Counted from the first letter of the stretch, positions 24,332 through 35,590 are shown. The stretch: 64,000 nucleotides of DNA from Rhizophagus clarus (GCA_015698045.1 BLAL01000175.1:434001-498000), one strand, 5' to 3'. A program made the numbers and translations. Notes: generated by a model not told the origin, from the sequence alone.

Positions 24332-24581
24332 ATAAGAACAGGACCCCAAACAATATATAAATAGGTAACAAATTTTTGGCAAAAATTTACTATTAGCTCT
24401 ACGCATTTTTTCAGGACCGGAATTATGATAATGTCAGTCAGTTACTAACTAAAGTAATATATTTCTGACCAACATTATCAAAATATATCTAAATAAGGAA
24501 AGATTTTTATAATTATTTTGGCCTATTCTACGCATTATTTTCTGTTACCTATTTCAGTATTGCTCGGGGTCCTATAAGAAC
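24332..24581. mobile_element. 234-bp hAT-like MITE, copy 1
   Basis: The element is 24340-24573, starting AGGACCCCAAACAATATATA; the other end inverted reads AGGACCCCGAGCAATACTGA and both continue AATAGGTAACA. ATAAGAAC is exactly duplicated on both flanks (24332-24339, 24574-24581). The interior carries CTACGCATTTTTTCAGGACC. Copy 2 at 48525-48758 has the same length in opposite orientation. Confidence 0.9.
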
Positions 24582-24949
24582 TCTTCAGAATAATTTTTCT
24601 ATTTATTATTATAAAGTTTAAGTTATTTAATGTTTATAAATAGGTTTATTTTTAAAAGAAACCACCTACTATATTGTTAATATATAGTTTTACACTTTTC
24701 TAACCTTCTCTGATATTTCTTTAACCTTTCAAGGAGTTTTTTGAAACTAATCTACAACTAATCTGAAACTTGTGATTCCAATAGCGAAAATCAAATTTTC
24801 CAAGCGATAATTGGCCTAAATATAAATTATCACACAGTTACCATGTTTTTTTTATATTATAGTGTAGTACTAGCGTAGTATAATTTTATGAATATCACAA
24901 AATTTTATTTAATGAAACGAGTAAGATCAGCACATATGATAAGTAGCAA

Positions 24950-25260
24950 ACATCTGATAGTGCTTCTATCCAGATGAAATCTATCATCCGGATTGAATAA
25001 CGATTTAATCCAGATGAAAACTGTAAATCCAGATAAAAAAAATTTATTTCAAAAATCTAGTCCTATTATTATATGCACAATGTCAAGCACTATCAAAATA
25101 AATCTGAAACCAACGATCAGATTTTAACAATTTGTCTTATTTAAGTTATCCGAAACTGACAATCCAAATGGATACGTCAAAATCCAGTTCAAACCGCGGA
25201 TTTCATCCAGATTTTTGGTTTAATCCAGATCAATCCAGATCAATCCGTACACGCTATATA
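24950..25260. repeat. ATCCAGAT-rich repeat tract
   Basis: TCCAGAT(G/C) words recur at both ends of this interval (ATCCAGATGAAA at 24970 and 25012; AATCCAGATC three times near 25220-25245), hinting at another small element, but no clean termini were found. Confidence 0.35.
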
Positions 25261-25536
25261 CTGAAGGTAAATCATACGATAGTTATTAGCAATTATAGTT
25301 AGGATTAACTTTGTTGTTTATATTATTAAATTAATTGGTGCCGGTTTAACAATTTGCAACAATCAGTTATACTATGTATATCTTTTAGATTGTTGGATAA
25401 CAAACTAGATAATCGACCAACTATTAATCAAGCTGTTCTAAATTAAACGCAATTATTTCAATTACAAAAGATTTTCGGTCAAATAATTTCATAAACATTT
25501 AATCAACCTAAAATTGATTTTACGGACGCACATAAG

Positions 25537-26275
25537 CTCTATGAAAAAAGAATGTCCGGAAAATGTCTACGAAAATGTCTGGAAATTGTCCAGGTGCTTC
25601 AAAACTTGTCATGAAAATGTCCAGGAAATTGATCTATTTGCTGTCCAGAATTTTTTGCATGCCCAGTTTTTTTTATACATGAAATTTTCCGGACAAATTC
25701 TAGACAAATAAACCCAATAAATTCCAGACATAAAATATTCTGGACATATTCTGGACAAATAAACCAAACAAATTCCGGACATAAAATATTTCGGACATAT
25801 TCTGGACAAAATAAACCAAACAAATTCTGGACATTTTAAATTCCAGACAAATTCTGGACAAATAAAACCAACAAATTCCAGACATTTTAAAATTCCGGAC
25901 AAATTCTAGACAATGTTTCTAAGAATATAAAATTTTAAATTTTAAAAAAATGAAAAAAGCACAAAACTGATATTTATAACCACCCCTGACGTAATAAGTA
26001 AAATTGAAGAGCAGCCAAAAATGCTATCTATGATATTAATTTAAACTTTGAGTAATCGTGTAGGAAGTGTTAAACTTCTACTGATCATCTGGGATAAAAT
26101 TGGATTGTTCAGAATTCTGGAAAATTCCGGACAAATTTGAACCCGGACATATTCTAAACATCCGGAAATGCGCACGTTTTGGAACATTTTCCAGATTTAC
26201 CAAATGTCCAGAAATTATCTGTTTATTTTTCCGGACAATTTCAGCATGAATTCTGGATGCATTTTTTTCGTAGGG
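25537..26275. mobile_element. TCCGGA-type inverted-repeat element, 739 bp
   Basis: The left end CTCTATGAAAAAAG and the inverted right end CCCTACGAAAAAAATG correspond, followed by TCCGGA/TCCAGA words. The interior parallels the 21150 copy, including an AAAAAGCACAAAACTGA stretch near 25950 and a TAAAATTG(A/C)AGAGCAG word. No clear target duplication. Three overlapping minus-strand open frames in it are products of the 51-bp repeat and not genes. Confidence 0.7.
25706..25911. repeat. Tandem repeat, 51-52 bp x 4
   Basis: Units start at 25706, 25757, 25808 and 25860 with AAATAAACC-type sequence and end TTCTGGAC. The unit is close to 17 codons, which keeps several frames open at once and creates false proteins. 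It lies inside the 25537-26275 element. Confidence 0.8.
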
Positions 26276-27007
26276 AAACCAACACGAATAAATACGATGT
26301 TATATTGAGTGGAGGTACGATAATAAATGTTATATATTTTACGTGATCTTTTTGGTTGGCTAACTTAATTTACAATACGTGTATTAATTTTTCTAGTGAA
26401 TAATTTTAACAAAATTATATTTGTTGGTAAAGCATTACATTAGTATAATGAAGCCATTTATCAAATTACAAAATTCAAGCAAGTCTTGTAAAGGTTTTCT
26501 GTCAGCTGACGATAAGGAAATCTTTAATATATGGTGATGAAACATTAATTTAGCTTGGAACAGGTTAGGAAGCCTTATCAATAACTTTATTTGTTGGATT
26601 TAAAGAACATGAGTATATATATATAGAGCGAGAGAGAACATGACGAACATTTAATATTAACTAAAAATCCAATTAAGAAATTTTTTAATTACATTTGGAA
26701 AACTAATAAATCAATTTATTTATTTTATTTTATGTTTTGTCAATTAATCAATATTAATTTAACATCATTTTGTAGAGAATATATGTGATAGGGAATATAT
26801 GATAGTGTACTGAATAAAAAAAGTAAAAAAAAAAACTAAAATAAAAAAAAATCTCTCATCATTTATATCATTCAAGTAATTAGTGACCGATAATCACGCT
26901 GGCAAACAAAAATTTTATTCATACATTTTTTACTTTACCTATCAAAGTTGCGAGCAGTATGTCAAAGTCTAAAATTAGTGTAAAAAACAACTAAATAAAA
27001 TTACCAC
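26276..27007. other. Intergenic, no gene seen
   Basis: AT-rich, with a short TA/GA microsatellite near 26612-26636. No supported feature. Confidence 0.4.
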
Positions 27008-27290
27008 ATTAGAACAAAGGCTCTTAATTGGCCGATAACCGACCATGACTGTTGCCACCCCTTGACCAACTGACCGCTTTGACCGAGTGCTTTGGCTGAC
27101 TGTTTGACCGACCGTCTGACCAGACCCTGTTTGACTAGATATTTTTTTAATGGTCATCTAAAAATAAATTATAACTAAATTACTATTCATATAATTACTT
27201 AAATTTATCGGCCAAACGATCAGTGAAATAGTCGCTTAAATGGTGGTCAGAAGGTCATGACCATCCTTACATTAAACTAGATATGATTGA
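27008..27290. repeat. ACCGAC-rich interspersed repeat, copy 1
   Basis: Dense in GACCGAC, TGACCG and GGCCGATAACCGACC words. The same kind of sequence recurs at 40775-41055, where AAAGGCCCTTAA and ACCGATAACCAACCGTTG are in the same orientation. Probably a transposon relic; termini not defined. Confidence 0.5.
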
Positions 27291-27719
27291 CAACCGTTAA
27301 TGTAGTTCGGCTGTATACTCTGGTTTGGAATTAAAAAAAAAATGAACTAACAGAAAATGATAACAGATTGTTACAATTATGTGTATTTTAAAGAAAAAAA
27401 TTAATTTAAAGAACGACAGCGCAAAGGATATGATATTTTGAGTATTGTGGCAATGATAATATAAAGGTTTGTGATTTGATTTTTTAATTAAACAAATATT
27501 CTTTCGTGTAAATTGCGCAAAAATCAAAATTTTTTAACAAGATTTACGATTATTGCTAATATATTGTTACTGTTATATTAGAGGCGTGTAGTTCTCGTGA
27601 TTAATATTGATTAATATTAAATTTTGATTGGCTATTGATTTTTTAACGTATCAAAATCGTTATTTTAGTACAATTTAAAAATAATGATTTTGAAGTAAGT
27701 TTCTCTTAGCTTCCAGTAT
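27291..27719. other. Intergenic, no gene seen
   Basis: AT-rich spacer. A minus-strand frame (27297-27527) looks like a composition artefact. Confidence 0.35.
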
Positions 27720-28310
27720 ATGTCTCTTCGTTTTCGGTAAGTTATTTTCCACTTTTTTAGGATAATTCCAAACGGCTTCTTTGGAGCAGTTTTTATTATC
27801 AAGCAAGGTATTTCTTTATTTTCTTATGTTTATTATTTTTTCCCCTTTCTTTTTTTTTTGTAAATAACACTAACACCAGTTTTTCCTTGGTACTTTTATT
27901 ATTTTCGCAAACTTTCTTTCATTATTTTTGGGATGCTTCTTTCATTAATGATTTCTCATTATTTTTATGACGTTTTATTCATTATTTTCAATATTTCTTT
28001 ATTTTTGTGGTAGGCTTGTTTTATCATTTTTAATGATACTCTTTTGTAGTTTTTGTGGTTTTACTATGAGTCTCATTTTTTCGATGCTTACTTCATTATT
28101 TTGTGTTTCCTATTTGTCACCTCTTTTTTTTTTATTATCACTTAATTCTTCTATCATTGTGATTTTTTCTAATAATTTTTTTATGGTTCTTGCATATAAC
28201 AATCAAGTTCCAGAAATTTTTTGTAATTTAACGTTAACTAATCAGATGTATTTAAACCTTATAGTAGGGAACGGAGGACGACGCAGGGTGCATAAACTTT
28301 GAAGTGAATA
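27720..28310. repeat. T-rich interspersed repeat, copy 1
   Basis: Begins near a GGAGCAGTTTTTATTATCAA block and continues as a degenerate run of TTCATTATTTTTG(C/T)GGTGCTTC-like words about 22-24 bases long. A second copy with the same order of blocks lies at about 30700-31170. The hydrophobic open frame at 27967-28302 is a translation of this run and I do not accept it as a gene. Confidence 0.5.
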
Positions 28311-29509
28311 AATTATTATTATTTTTTTTTTTAAATTCTCTCTTTATTAAACGTCCTCTTATTTAGTATCAAATACATGAAATAAGGAAACATAGACCAA
28401 TAACAGTATCTATATAATAAAGCCAAACCTTTCGGAATGGTCCTATCTAAACGTCCCTAGTACAATACCTTTAATATATTATTAAAACTAATTCTTACTA
28501 TTACTTATCATTACATCACCCTATTAATTTCCCATACACTTTAAAACCCTTCTGTTTGACCAAAAACGTAGGCACAAAACAAAAAAACGCTCAAAAGGGT
28601 AATACTAAGCTACCGAGTTGTTGCCGTCTAAGTGAAACCTAAATTGCATCCCCTTAGTTGATTGTTGCACATATATTTATTCTCTCTGTATATAATATTA
28701 TAGTTGCTGAAATCCGATATGGGCCCCCTTATGTCGATCAAATAAAAAGAATCCAATAGAGTACGTTAATATATAATAGGATGAATGGATAGTTTATAAA
28801 TGACAATCACATATCACAATGATCCCGTTTCATTCAATGAGTTTGTCAAATGATTGATAACAACAATAATATTAATAACCACAATAATAAAAGAAAAGGA
28901 AAGGGGGATGAGAAAAAGGAATTAATTTATGCAACGCACAAGGTCTTGTGATGTAATCAAATAGTTTGCATTGTGCATAGCATTATTATTACTATCGAAT
29001 ATCATAAATTAGAAATTTAATGTAAAGAAAAAAAAATGATTCCTTTTTATAAAATCGATTAATAAATAATAAATAAAATTAAATAAATATTGAACTTAGC
29101 GTTAGTATAGCTTCATGTAATATTAATATATGCGTGTTACTAGTTAAAAATAATAATAATAATGAGCACACCATAAATAATTACTCCAAAAAAATGTCAT
29201 GCCGAGTCGCTCTAATAAAAATTGTATGATGCATATATGTAGTTGTATGCATGAAATATTTTATGGGGCAAAAAAATATATACCGTATGTATAGGTCTGA
29301 ATACTAGAATCAATATTTTATTTATCTAATATTGGGATACAATTCAACTTGCAACATTTTTTATGATACGAATAAATTTATTTTGGTTACTACGTGATAT
29401 ACAGTACAGTATAAAGAATATCAATGTTCCGGACTTTCCCTATATTCTGATTTTCTCGCTCAGAAAAAAATGCATGTATTTATATATCGGTAATATGATA
29501 ATGATAATG
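28311..29509. other. Intergenic, no gene seen
   Basis: AT-rich, no coding frame of substance and no recognisable element ends. Confidence 0.4.
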
Positions 29510-30080
29510 TAGGACCTGAAAAATACATAAAAAGGTCACAAATAGTCGACCTAAGGCCAAGTAAATAAAATTATTAGTTTCTCATGACCGGGCGGGTCAT
29601 GTAAATGTTCCGAAAGGATATTTCATTTGGTCATGTGATTCAGATTTCGTCCAATCATAGTCGTAAAAAAAAATTTTTTTTTTTCCACCGGCAACAAATT
29701 TATTAAATCAACCAATCACCTTCTAGAGATCGGCTAAATTTTTTTTGAAAAATAAATTTTTTTCCCGGGCGGCCGGGTCAAATTTAGCATTTTTTTTCAT
29801 GAGAAACGAAAAATTTTATTTATTTGGCCAACTTTTCAGGGGTGGAATTACAATAGTATCCTGCGCCAAAAATGTCAATAAAACTCTGGTAAAATCCCTA
29901 AAAAGAAAAAAACCAAGAGAATTAATTAAGGAAATAATTAGATCGTTATCCTGGTAAATATATATATTGAAGGTCACGTGTGAAAACATGTAGATTTTTC
30001 CTTTTTTAGATAGTGCCGACCAGAGTTTCTTTATGCAAAGCTATAATATTACAGTGAAAACACGGTAGCATGCACTTCTA
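29510..30080. repeat. Old relic related to the 234-bp MITE
   Basis: Starts AGGACCTGAAAAATACATAA. It contains CTTTTCAGGGGTGGAATTAC (compare TTTTTTCAGGACCGGAATTA in the MITE) and a GATAGTGCCGACCAGAG block matching GATAGTGCTGATCAAAG of copy 2. A right terminus and target duplication were not found. Other repeats seem to be nested inside. Confidence 0.4.
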
Positions 30081-30144
30081 AAAGGGTTGCTGAATCAAAT
30101 ATTTAATTTCATATTTTAGTCATGAAATAAGGACTGAGATTAGT

Positions 30145-30327
30145 ATGACAATAAGAGTAAATAATAGTCTGGGAGAAAATTTTGACCCCAAATCATATGA
30201 TGATTATTCTCAAAATGCAAGAGTAAGAATAACAGCAGAAAAGTGGGATGATATTCGTTTATTAATTGAATTTGTCGGTATCCATACAAAATTAAAAAGA
30301 AAAAAGCTGTTTTTGAACATTAACTAA
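30145..30327 (+). CDS. Small hypothetical ORF
   Basis: Sixty codons from an ATG. The first 40 residues (containing NFDPKSYDDYSQNARVRI and EKWDDIRLLIEFVG) have balanced composition, while the last part is Lys-rich. No motif is recognised, and it may be one exon of a lost gene. No intron signals or neighbours support it, so confidence is low. Confidence 0.2.
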   Translation: MTIRVNNSLGENFDPKSYDDYSQNARVRITAEKWDDIRLLIEFVGIHTKLKRKKLFLNIN

Positions 30328-30699
30328 TAAAAAAAATATATGACACATCATACTTCCACCATTCAGCAAATGTATGGTTCCATTCAATAAATTTGTAACA
30401 ATACATACATATTATTTCTTTGATAAGTGTATCAATTCGATCATTCACCATAATTTTGGTAAAATAGAAGCAGCATTTATGGCTAATACTTAACAAATTA
30501 ATTTCTAAATTCTAATTAAAGCAATCTAAGCATCAATTTTTATTAGTTAAATAGATAATTTTATTTTTTTATTTTGTTTTTTTTATTTGGTTATTTATTA
30601 GCACAAAAAATAAATAGAACGTACACCCCCTTAATTACTTAAATTTTAAACGTACAATAAATTATTCTTGACAGTTTTTAAAACGTTCTCTACTATTTT
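30328..30699. other. Intergenic, no gene seen
   Basis: AT-rich spacer with T-runs; nothing recognisable. Confidence 0.4.
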
Positions 30700-31170
30700 T
30701 GATTGCTTTGTATTCCTTTTTGCTTTTTGAAACATATTAATATCATTTCCTTCCTTTTTTAAGACAAATTGGAATAAATATCTTTCAATACTGTTTCTTA
30801 GCTTGTAATATTGTTTTGAATGATTTTGAAACAGTTTCCTTGGAACAGTCCTTACTATCAGGATATTTCTTTACCGTCTTTTATAATTACTATTAATAAT
30901 AATATTATTATTATTATTACTATTTTTGAAATGACAACAACATTAGTTAGTTTTCTTTGTGCTATTTATTATTTCACGGGACTTCTTTCATTATTTTATT
31001 TTTATTTGCGGTGACTTTATCGATACTTCATTGTTTTTACAGTGCTTCCTTTGCAATTGCTATGGAGTTTCATTTTGCAACGCGTTCTTCATTATTTTCG
31101 CGGTGTCTCTTTTATCATGCTTTTTATTACCATTTATTATCCTATTTTTTATGATTCTATGATTCTCGTA
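30700..31170. repeat. T-rich interspersed repeat, copy 2
   Basis: Shares with 27720-28310 a TTGGAACAGT(C/T)..TATCA block and the following TTCATTATTTT..GCGGTG series. Hydrophobic frames on the plus strand (30820-31162, overlapping in different frames) reflect T-rich composition. Confidence 0.45.
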
Positions 31171-31217
31171 TATAACAAATAAAAATGTTGATAAATAAAT
31201 TCTTTTGTAAAATGTAA

Positions 31218-31361
31218 TTACTGAGGTAATAAATTATAATAAGTAATAAATAAAAAATTACCCAATTACTGAGGTAATAAATTATAATAAGTAATAAATA
31301 AAAAATTACCCAATTACTGATGCAATAAATTATAATAAGTAATAAATAAAGAATTACCCAA
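31218..31361. repeat. Tandem repeat, 48 bp x 3
   Basis: Copies starting TTACTGAGGTAATAAATTAT at 31218 and 31266 are identical. The third at 31314 differs by GATGCA for GAGGTA and one later base. Near-identity implies recent amplification. Confidence 0.9.
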
Positions 31362-33505
31362 TTGTATACGTTGATATATTATCTGCATAATGCATTACAT
31401 CGCCTTCGGCCGATATCCCGTCCGATCACTACAAATATGTAGATCAATACATATATATTAAACCGCATAACTCAATCAGAATAATAATATAATAATATGG
31501 TTTATAAAGTGACTCCACTCATCGGATTTTCTTTTTTCTTATGGGTTTAATCATTTAAAAAAAAAAAAAATCTTTAATTTATAAGTCTAATTAGTCTAAT
31601 TTGTCGACTGACTTGTTAAACGATTAATATAATAAGAACTTTTCTTTTTAATTTATGCATGGCAAAACCTTAAACCCTTGTGATGACAAGTGTAAAAATT
31701 AAATAAAATAAAATGACACCTGAGTACTGCATAAAAAAAATACCCCACAAAAAATACAGTGCCTACTAATAAGAAAGGATTTACAGTATATGATGTCGAA
31801 CGTTACATAACTCTAACAGATAACTAGATAACTATTTAATAATTTTGACAACTCAATTCTACTCGTAACACATTTTTAAACTTTTTTAGTCATCCCGTGA
31901 TATATGATACAATTGTGTATCATGGCTGCTAGTGGAACGATACCGTTTGATGATCAGATCATTATCCGTGAATTTGACTCGTAAAAAAAATTCGCCGATC
32001 TTTGTTCACGGTTTCTTAAGGAAAAAGAAGGCTACATAGTAAAAATAAATATATCGATAATATGGTAATTGTAATGTCAGCTTTATTTACCTTTATTTAC
32101 CAATAATAAATAATGACAAGGTATGTAATACTTCTTTTAATCACATGATAAACCTTTTAAATGGACTTGACCTCGTGATCATATGTAGTGTTGTCACGGG
32201 ACAATGTCTGGGACAAGTGACTTAGCCCTCAAAATTTTATACTTATTAAAAATACTTTGGCATGTAATTACCCGTAAAAATGCAAGCATTTTTTTTTTAA
32301 AAGTTTTTTAAGCTACGGACAAAAGTGTGGACACGCCCAAGACAATCCAAATTATATAATTTGCAACCATAATCCCTTGTTCTAACATTATTATCTTGCG
32401 TTTTTATTTTGAATCAGATAACAAATTTATCTTGGTCATTTAGTACTTACACAACATACAATATATATACATATCATTCATAAATAATTACATATTGTAA
32501 AGGGAAGAAAAAAAGAGGAAAAATAAAAGGGTAATAAACAGATCATGACTTTAATTTGGCTTCAAATAATTTGATTATTCTATAAAAAATATAACGTGGT
32601 GAACACCGTGACCGGTTTTATGTTGTCATGAATAAATAGAATTTCTTTTCTTAAATAAACAAAAATGAACATATACACATCACCTAATTCGGTTACCTGG
32701 GTAAATTTACTTGTAAAATTCAGATCAATAAACAAAAAAAAAATCATCAATTATTTATTCGCGCCACACTTAAAAATCTGCCAACTTAAATAGTTGTGGT
32801 GTTTAATATGTATATATACGCATAAGTGTATGCGCAGTTAATATAATAATACTGGGATTGCAGAAATATTGCTGGGAGACATGTTAGAAAAAATATTATT
32901 TGGAATAATAAAAAGAATCTTTTTAAGGACTATTTATATATTATTAAGGAAATTGCCGAGATAATTGTTTGTTATTTACACAAGATTTTACGCCAAATTT
33001 TTGACAATCATATCAATTAAAGTCTCATATATTGTTAGTATGGGTAAAACTTAACATTCGTTTTTCCCAAATAGGAAATGTAAAAAAAAATCACGTTACG
33101 GTGGCACTGAATATTTTTAAGCGTTGTTATCTCTATGTACAAATTTGATAAGTATATTTACTGTAAATTTTGCGACATATTTAACAGATTTTGCGTGAAT
33201 ATATATATATAAAAGAATAAAAATCATTGTATCACCTCATCTTTTTCCACCCAACAACCAACCATTAATTAATAAAAAAAAAACTTAGGTTTAGGTTAAT
33301 CTTAAAGTAATCTTAAAATTTTGATTTGAATGTGAAAGGGTAAACAAAAAATAAACTTTATAGTTTAAACGATTGTGCATTTTCATTTGCCAACGATATT
33401 CGAAACAGATTTTGCATCTAATTTAAATTTACGATTTAAGGAATTAAAATAAAAAATGCGAAGGGATAACATTTAAACATCTGGTATCATTATTGGATAG
33501 CGAAT
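31362..33505. other. Intergenic, no gene seen
   Basis: AT-rich with scattered homopolymers. TAGTGTTGTCACGGGAC at 32188 resembles a transposon end but no partner terminus was located. Confidence 0.4.
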
Positions 33506-33802
33506 TTAAATAATATTATTTATAAACGAAGAATCTTCAGATCCATAAAAGTTGGCTTCTGGATGAATCGTTTGTGTTTTGTCTCGATAGTTGTCTGAAA
33601 TGTTTGATCTACTATATGTTTTAATTGTTCGTAAAGTTCGACGTTTACGAATACGAGAAATGAATTTCTCTTGTCTCTTTTGTTCGTGTTCTTCGCGTAA
33701 TTTCTCTTGAGTGGAAAAAACACTAGTGTCGACCCATTTGTGAGTTTGTCCAAGGTAGTTGACGGATTGAATTCCGGAGTATGATACTGATGGTTGTTCC
33801 AT
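33506..33802 (-). CDS. Hypothetical basic protein, 98 aa
   Basis: An intact frame from the ATG at 33802 (MEQPSVSYSGIQ) to a stop at 33506. It has a Lys/Arg/Glu-rich central helix-like segment (EKLREEHEQKRQEKFISRIR, residues 34-53) and a Ser/Asn-rich tail. Codon use is less AT-extreme than the flanks, which favours a real gene. No signal peptide or membrane segment. The frame stays open upstream of the ATG but only through a poly-A-derived stretch. Function unknown. It lies head-to-head with the frame at 33846. Confidence 0.45.
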   Translation of the reverse strand: MEQPSVSYSGIQSVNYLGQTHKWVDTSVFSTQEKLREEHEQKRQEKFISRIRKRRTLRTIKTYSRSNISDNYRDKTQTIHPEANFYGSEDSSFINNII

Positions 33803-33845
33803 GTTTTTTTTAAAAAAAAAGTTATTTTTTGCACACAAGTAGTTT

Positions 33846-34046
33846 TTGTTTAAGGTGCTCTCTCAAAAACGTTACTCGTTAAAAAAGTTTTGGATATTGA
33901 ACTTTTCTCCAAAAGCAGAAAAGCAACCGGAGTTTCAAGACATCTATCGTACTTCAAAAAAAAAACGGACGTTTAAAAAGGCCATAAGGTTGCACGAAAC
34001 CATTGCACGAAAATATTTGGGAATACAAGAGTCACACCATAAATAG
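33846..34046 (+). CDS. Hypothetical basic protein fragment, 66 codons, no ATG
   Basis: An open frame with Lys/Arg-rich, helix-like sequence (for example KKRTFKKAIRLHETIARKYL) ending at a stop at 34046. It has no internal ATG, so if real it is a downstream exon or a relic. A TTTAAG/GTGC context near 33852 could be a splice site but proves nothing. Placed head-to-head with the 98-residue frame. Confidence 0.25.
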   Translation: MFKVLSQKRYSLKKFWILNFSPKAEKQPEFQDIYRTSKKKRTFKKAIRLHETIARKYLGIQESHHK

Positions 34047-34233
34047 TTAAATAGTAACTTAATCAAGATTATCGTCTAAACTAAAATTAATCTTGTACAA
34101 CATATTGGATAGATTTTAGATTTTGGCTTAGAGAACTTTAATTTTCCCCAAACTTCGACAGATATTTCACTTATTTTAAAAAATATATAAATATATCATT
34201 TCTTAAAAACAGACTTTTTTTTAACAATGGTTT

Positions 34234-34268
<35 letters not shown>

Positions 34269-34555
34269 TTACATAACTAATATTTACTTTTTTTTACCCC
34301 TTATTATGTAATAAATAATGACATAAAATATAAATATATTTATTTATATGTTGCGACCATAAGATGAAGATCTCCCCAGCCTTTAAAATAGATCCACGTG
34401 TTGAGACGTAATTTGATTAGTTATGCGCCAAGATGCTCAATTAACTTTTGTTTATGTAGTATTATGCGAGTTGAATTCGAATTTTAGAATTATTCCAACA
34501 TTCTTGATGTAACCTGCCTTTTCTTTTTTTATTTTATTTTATTTTATTTATCGTC
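34047..34555. other. Intergenic with poly-A tract
   Basis: Contains an uninterrupted A run of about 28 bases at 34238-34265. No gene. Confidence 0.5.
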
Positions 34556-34800
34556 AGCGCGGAAGAATTCCGGTAAAGCATAAAAATTCCGGAAATTGGC
34601 TTTTTTAACCGGAATTTTTTTTGTACTACCGTTTAATTGGTTATAAAATAAGTATAATGGACTATAAATAAAATTTCCGGCAATTTTAAAATATTCCGGA
34701 AACTTGCTGTGTCGTGACCGGGAAAGTTCCGGGATTATAAAAATTTACCAGATTTACTAGAAATTTTCCGGAAAAACCGGTAAAATTAGAATAGATTTTC
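34556..34800. repeat. TTCCGG palindrome-rich repeat
   Basis: TTCCGGAA, TTCCGGTAAA, AACCGGAATT, TTTCCGGCAA and TTTTCCGGAAAA are repeated in both orientations over about 240 bases. The style resembles the TCCGGA elements, but the termini CCCTATAAAAA are absent, so it is treated as a separate repeat. Confidence 0.5.
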
Positions 34801-35507
34801 CACGCCGTTTATTGTAATAATTTAATGTAGTCACATGATTTAAAACTACGTGCATAGTACTAAACAGTGTGACGCATATTTAAAGGTTTTCTGACGTTCG
34901 TTTATTGCGTTCAGTGATAATTAAATTTGCATGATAAATTTTATTATTAGATAACTCCTTTGAAAGACGAGAAATTAATTCATGAAATTCTGAACATCGA
35001 ATTTAGACCCCAATTTTTATTTCAAATAATTTAATTATCAAGATGAGGAACTTTTGAAATCAATACTATATATAATTGCAAATTTTAAAAGTAATGTAAA
35101 TATAATGAGTAACACAAGAAATACTAAGTAAAACAAATAATACATTTCATTGAAAAATTAGAAACTTTTTCAATAATTTCAACTAAATTTTACCTCGCAA
35201 ATGACTTTAAGAAAACTTTCGGAATTGTTATAAAAAATTTAAAATAAATATTTGAAATACATAACTTCATATTGAATATAACAAATATATTATTGTCGTT
35301 CCGAAAATGCTTCAAATTTTTTTGATGTATGCACTATATATATCGATGATAGTCTTATTACAAGACAAAGAATCTAATTTAACAATTTACTTGAGATAAT
35401 CAAAATGTATATAAATGTCTTACCAACTTAAGATCTGGTCAAGTCTCAGATATAAGGCAGATAGATATACAGGAAAAAATCCGCATTTCTTTATGTCAAT
35501 TTTACCA
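34801..35507. other. Intergenic, no gene seen
   Basis: AT-rich sequence upstream of kinase-SLR gene 2; no coding signal. Confidence 0.4.
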
Positions 35508-35590
35508 GAAATGATCGACAGCCTTGCTACTATGCATTACTATGCACAATCACGATTTGTTTGGTAATACCTTTCATAATATAAATAGCA
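35508..35590 (+). promoter_or_regulatory. Upstream block shared with kinase-SLR gene 1
   Basis: GAAATGATCGAC (35508-35519), TGCACAATCACG (35543) and TTTGGTAATACC, then ATATAAATAG (35579), lie 70-150 bp before the ATG. The first three words match the block upstream of gene 1 in sequence and order, with an extra 25 or so bases here between the first two. Confidence 0.4.

Larger units (their letters stand above)
21006..25460 (+). pseudogene. Kinase (kinase-SLR type) pseudogene split by transposons
   Basis: Three exon relics lie in the right order. Exon 3-like: 21006-21140, VIEYAYRATL, a stop, EYLNECFDKLTS, then after decay YDEGIIHY (for HDEKIIHRDL). Exon 4-like: 21948-22090, QNVTKLTDFELSKRIEES and GIIPYIDPK, with DFE for DFG and the family DPK. 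Exon 5-like: 25388-25455, DCW.. and DNRPTINQAVLN then a stop. Between them sit the TCCGGA element (21150-21875), the hAT-like element (22404-24252) and the 234-bp MITE (24340-24573); a second TCCGGA element follows at 25537. No linker or SLR is left. Matches to the intact copies make the origin clear, though the exact limits are not. Confidence 0.8.

Noticed and set aside
25599..25902. Three overlapping minus-strand frames with repeated SGIC/LFGLF sequence
   Set aside because: They are translations of the 51-bp tandem repeat in a TCCGGA element, open in several frames because the unit is near 17 codons.
27967..28302. 111-codon hydrophobic frame resembling a membrane protein
   Set aside because: It is a degenerate T-rich tandem repeat; a second copy near 30820-31162 gives similar frames in several phases.
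31218..31361. Three 48-bp repeats considered as a CRISPR array
   Set aside because: Units are contiguous with no unique spacers, and the organism is eukaryotic.
32188..32340. TAGTGTTGTCACGGGAC as a possible hAT end
   Set aside because: No matching inverted end or 8-bp duplication was found nearby.
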